Shown piece by piece: positions 62,454 to 64,000 of a DNA stretch of 64,000 nt. The position numbers and the translations under genes were made by a program. The stretch comes from Ruegeria discodermiae. GTDB taxonomy: Bacteria; Pseudomonadota; Alphaproteobacteria; Rhodobacterales; Rhodobacteraceae. The notes under the pieces were generated by a model, which saw nothing but the letters and a program-made list of their open reading frames with translations, was not told the origin of the DNA and ran no database searches. The stretch is taken from the NCBI RefSeq assembly GCF_030758345.1, contig NZ_JAVAMO010000001.1, positions 682,001 to 746,000 of the forward strand. Reading direction: 5' to 3'. Positions within the stretch are counted from its first letter, which is position 1. Every line of letters begins with the position of its first letter.

Positions 62454-63998
62454 TTACATGAAGGCGTCGGGCATCGAGGCCTTCTTTTCGTCGATATAGG
62501 CCTTGAGCGCCTCGGAGATGGCCGGGTCGAGCATCGGCTGCTGGTAGTTGGCTAGCAGATACTCGACCCGCTCGCAGGCCAGCATCCGCGTATCGCGCGC
62601 GCCCTCTTCCTCCCAGGTTTCGAACGGCTTGTAGTCCAGCAGATCGGATTTCCAGAAAGCGGATTTGAAGTTGGCCTGGGTATGGGCGCAACCCAGATAA
62701 TGCCCGCCCGGACCTACCTCGCGGATGGCATCCATGGCCTGCGCTTCTTCATCCACAGACACGCCCTTGGCCAGCCCGTGCAACGCGCCCAACTGGTCGG
62801 CATCCATCACGAATTTCTCGAAATCGGCAACCAGACCGCCTTCCAGCCAGCCGCAGGAATGCAGCATGAAATTCACGCCTGCCAGCAGCCCCATATTGAG
62901 CGAGTTCGCGGTTTCATAGGCCGCCTGCGCATCGGGCAGTTTAGAGCCGCAGAAAGAACCCGCCGAACGGAACGGTAGCCCCAGACGCCGGGCCAACTGC
63001 CCCGCACCATAGGTGACCATGGATGCCTCGGGTGTGCCAAAGGTTGGGGCGCCCGAATTCATGTCGATCGAGGACACAAACGCCCCAAAGATCACCGGAG
63101 CACCGGGACGGATGATCTGACTATAAGCGATGCCCGCCAACACTTCGGCCAGCACCTGTGTCAGCGTCCCCGCGACCGAGACCGGCGCCATCGCACCGCC
63201 CACGATAAAGGGCGAGACGATACAGGCCTGGTTGTTGCGTGCATAGACCTCAAGCGCTCCCATCATCACGTCATCGAAGGTCATCGGCGAGTTGATGTTG
63301 ATGAGCGAGGTCATCACCGTGTTGTCCTGCACGAACTCCTTGCCGAACAGAATGCCACACATATCCACCGAATCCTGCGCCCGGCTGGGATCGGTGACCG
63401 AGCCCATGAAAGGCTTGTCGCTGAGCGTCATATGGGCATGCAGCATGTCCAGATGGCGCTTGTTCACCGGCACGTCGGTCGGCTCGCAAACCGTGCCGCC
63501 GGAATGGTGCAGCCATTTCGACATGTAGCCCAGCTTCACGAATTTGTTGAAATCCTCCATCGTCGCATAGCGACGACCGCCACTGGCATCGCGCACGAAG
63601 GGCGGCCCGTAGACCGGGGCCAGCACCAGGTTGCGCCCGCCGATCACCACCGATTTCTCGGGGTTGCGGGCGTGCTGGGTGAACTCTTTCGGGGCGGTGG
63701 CGCAGAGCTTTCTGGCCAGTCCACGCGGCAGGCGTACCCGTTCGCCATCCACATCGGCCCCGGCCTCGCGCCAGCGCTCAAGCGCTGCGGGGTTATCGAC
63801 GAAATTGACGCCGATCTCTTCCAGCACGGTTTCGGCGTTGGCCTCGATGATGTCGAGCGCCTCTTCGGTCAGCACCTCGAAATTCGGAATGTTCCGCTCG
63901 ATATACTTAGCGGTCTCGATCCTCACCGCCGAGCGCTCGGCCCGGCGCGCTGCCCCGCCGCCGCCCCGGCCCCTGCGGCGCGCTGCTGCTTCTGCCAT
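62454..63998 (-). CDS. Trimethylamine methyltransferase family protein (non-pyrrolysine MttB)
   Basis: A 514-residue MttB-superfamily protein. The N-terminus is Arg/Gly-rich (RRRGRGGGG), followed by the TIM-barrel core with VTDPSRAQDSVDMCGILFGKEF, PFIVGGAMAPVSVAGTLTQVLAE and a Cys in HSCGWLEGG. There is no in-frame stop, so it is not the pyrrolysine-containing trimethylamine enzyme. Non-Pyl members demethylate glycine betaine or other quaternary amines. No corrinoid protein gene is visible, but the window ends 2 nt beyond its start, so upstream context is missing. Confidence 0.9.
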   Translation of the reverse strand: MAEAAARRRGRGGGGAARRAERSAVRIETAKYIERNIPNFEVLTEEALDIIEANAETVLEEIGVNFVDNPAALERWREAGADVDGERVRLPRGLARKLCATAPKEFTQHARNPEKSVVIGGRNLVLAPVYGPPFVRDASGGRRYATMEDFNKFVKLGYMSKWLHHSGGTVCEPTDVPVNKRHLDMLHAHMTLSDKPFMGSVTDPSRAQDSVDMCGILFGKEFVQDNTVMTSLININSPMTFDDVMMGALEVYARNNQACIVSPFIVGGAMAPVSVAGTLTQVLAEVLAGIAYSQIIRPGAPVIFGAFVSSIDMNSGAPTFGTPEASMVTYGAGQLARRLGLPFRSAGSFCGSKLPDAQAAYETANSLNMGLLAGVNFMLHSCGWLEGGLVADFEKFVMDADQLGALHGLAKGVSVDEEAQAMDAIREVGPGGHYLGCAHTQANFKSAFWKSDLLDYKPFETWEEEGARDTRMLACERVEYLLANYQQPMLDPAISEALKAYIDEKKASMPDAFM

Positions 63999-64000
63999 GG

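Noticed and set aside
62454-63998. Pyrrolysine-containing trimethylamine methyltransferase
   Set aside because: The frame has no internal amber codon, so it belongs to the non-Pyl branch.
1-64000. CRISPR arrays, tRNA/rRNA genes, insertion sequences, prophage
   Set aside because: No regularly spaced repeats, no tRNA-like cloverleaf noticed, no transposase, integrase or phage structural genes among the ORFs.

Overview
The window looks like a chromosomal segment of a marine Rhodobacteraceae (Roseobacter-group) alphaproteobacterium. The evidence is the high-GC coding style, the block dusB(nifR3)-ntrB-ntrC-ntrY-ntrX-trkA-trkH-hfq-hflX, the fused ispDF gene, the family-restricted genes usg, DUF6456 and DUF6477, and a zinc-independent-type HemB. 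I see no rRNA, tRNA, insertion sequence, prophage or CRISPR array. Nearly all of the DNA is accounted for by about 60 protein genes.

Left part (1-20 kb): the first codons of zwf (leftward), a radical SAM protein with a Cys-rich C-terminus, an exported caspase-like protein, usg, gyrA, a HemG-like flavodoxin, an AEC permease, a small hypothetical gene and a CHAP-domain lipoprotein. A leftward run follows (trmJ, ctaA, M32 carboxypeptidase) with an SDR gene upstream of it. Then come a ThiE-like protein, a divergent HupE/UreJ and DUF4198 pair (probably metal uptake), the pseudouridine catabolic genes psuK-psuG, a DUF502 membrane protein, and a bdhA-patatin operon.

Middle (20-40 kb): a 400-bp intergenic region carries divergent promoters and, on the minus strand, a strong candidate small RNA or attenuated leader of about 76 nt. 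It is followed by an orphan peptide-binding protein, an aquaporin-like channel, an XRE-cupin regulator divergent from an acyl-CoA ligase/DsbA-like pair, an MFS exporter, a TPR protein, mfd, a membrane protein, hemB, a SYLF-domain protein, a penicillin/AHL-acylase family enzyme, an NTF2-like protein and an orphan Imm11-like protein.

Right part (39-64 kb): the regulatory block hfq-hflX, trkH-trkA, ntrX-ntrY and ntrC-ntrB-dusB couples RNA regulation, K+ uptake and nitrogen control. It is interrupted between trkA and ntrX by about 1.6 kb holding a lipoprotein gene with a C-terminal repeat and a more AT-rich membrane-protein gene of unknown function. Both sigma54-type regulators, NtrC and NtrX, lack the GAFTGA loop. 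Then come ispDF-pgpA-pncC, amtB, an MmgE/PrpD protein, a RatA/COQ10 protein, hpt, lipA, a peroxiredoxin, the divergent DUF6456/DUF6477 pair, and a non-pyrrolysine MttB-family methyltransferase ending 2 nt before the window edge.

No single large unknown system stands out. The most interesting unexplained items are the minus-strand sRNA/leader at 20986-21061, the insertion between trkA and ntrX, the 99-bp imperfect palindrome between hpt and lipA, an operator-like perfect repeat at 34773-34801, and the double hairpin at 8418-8463.
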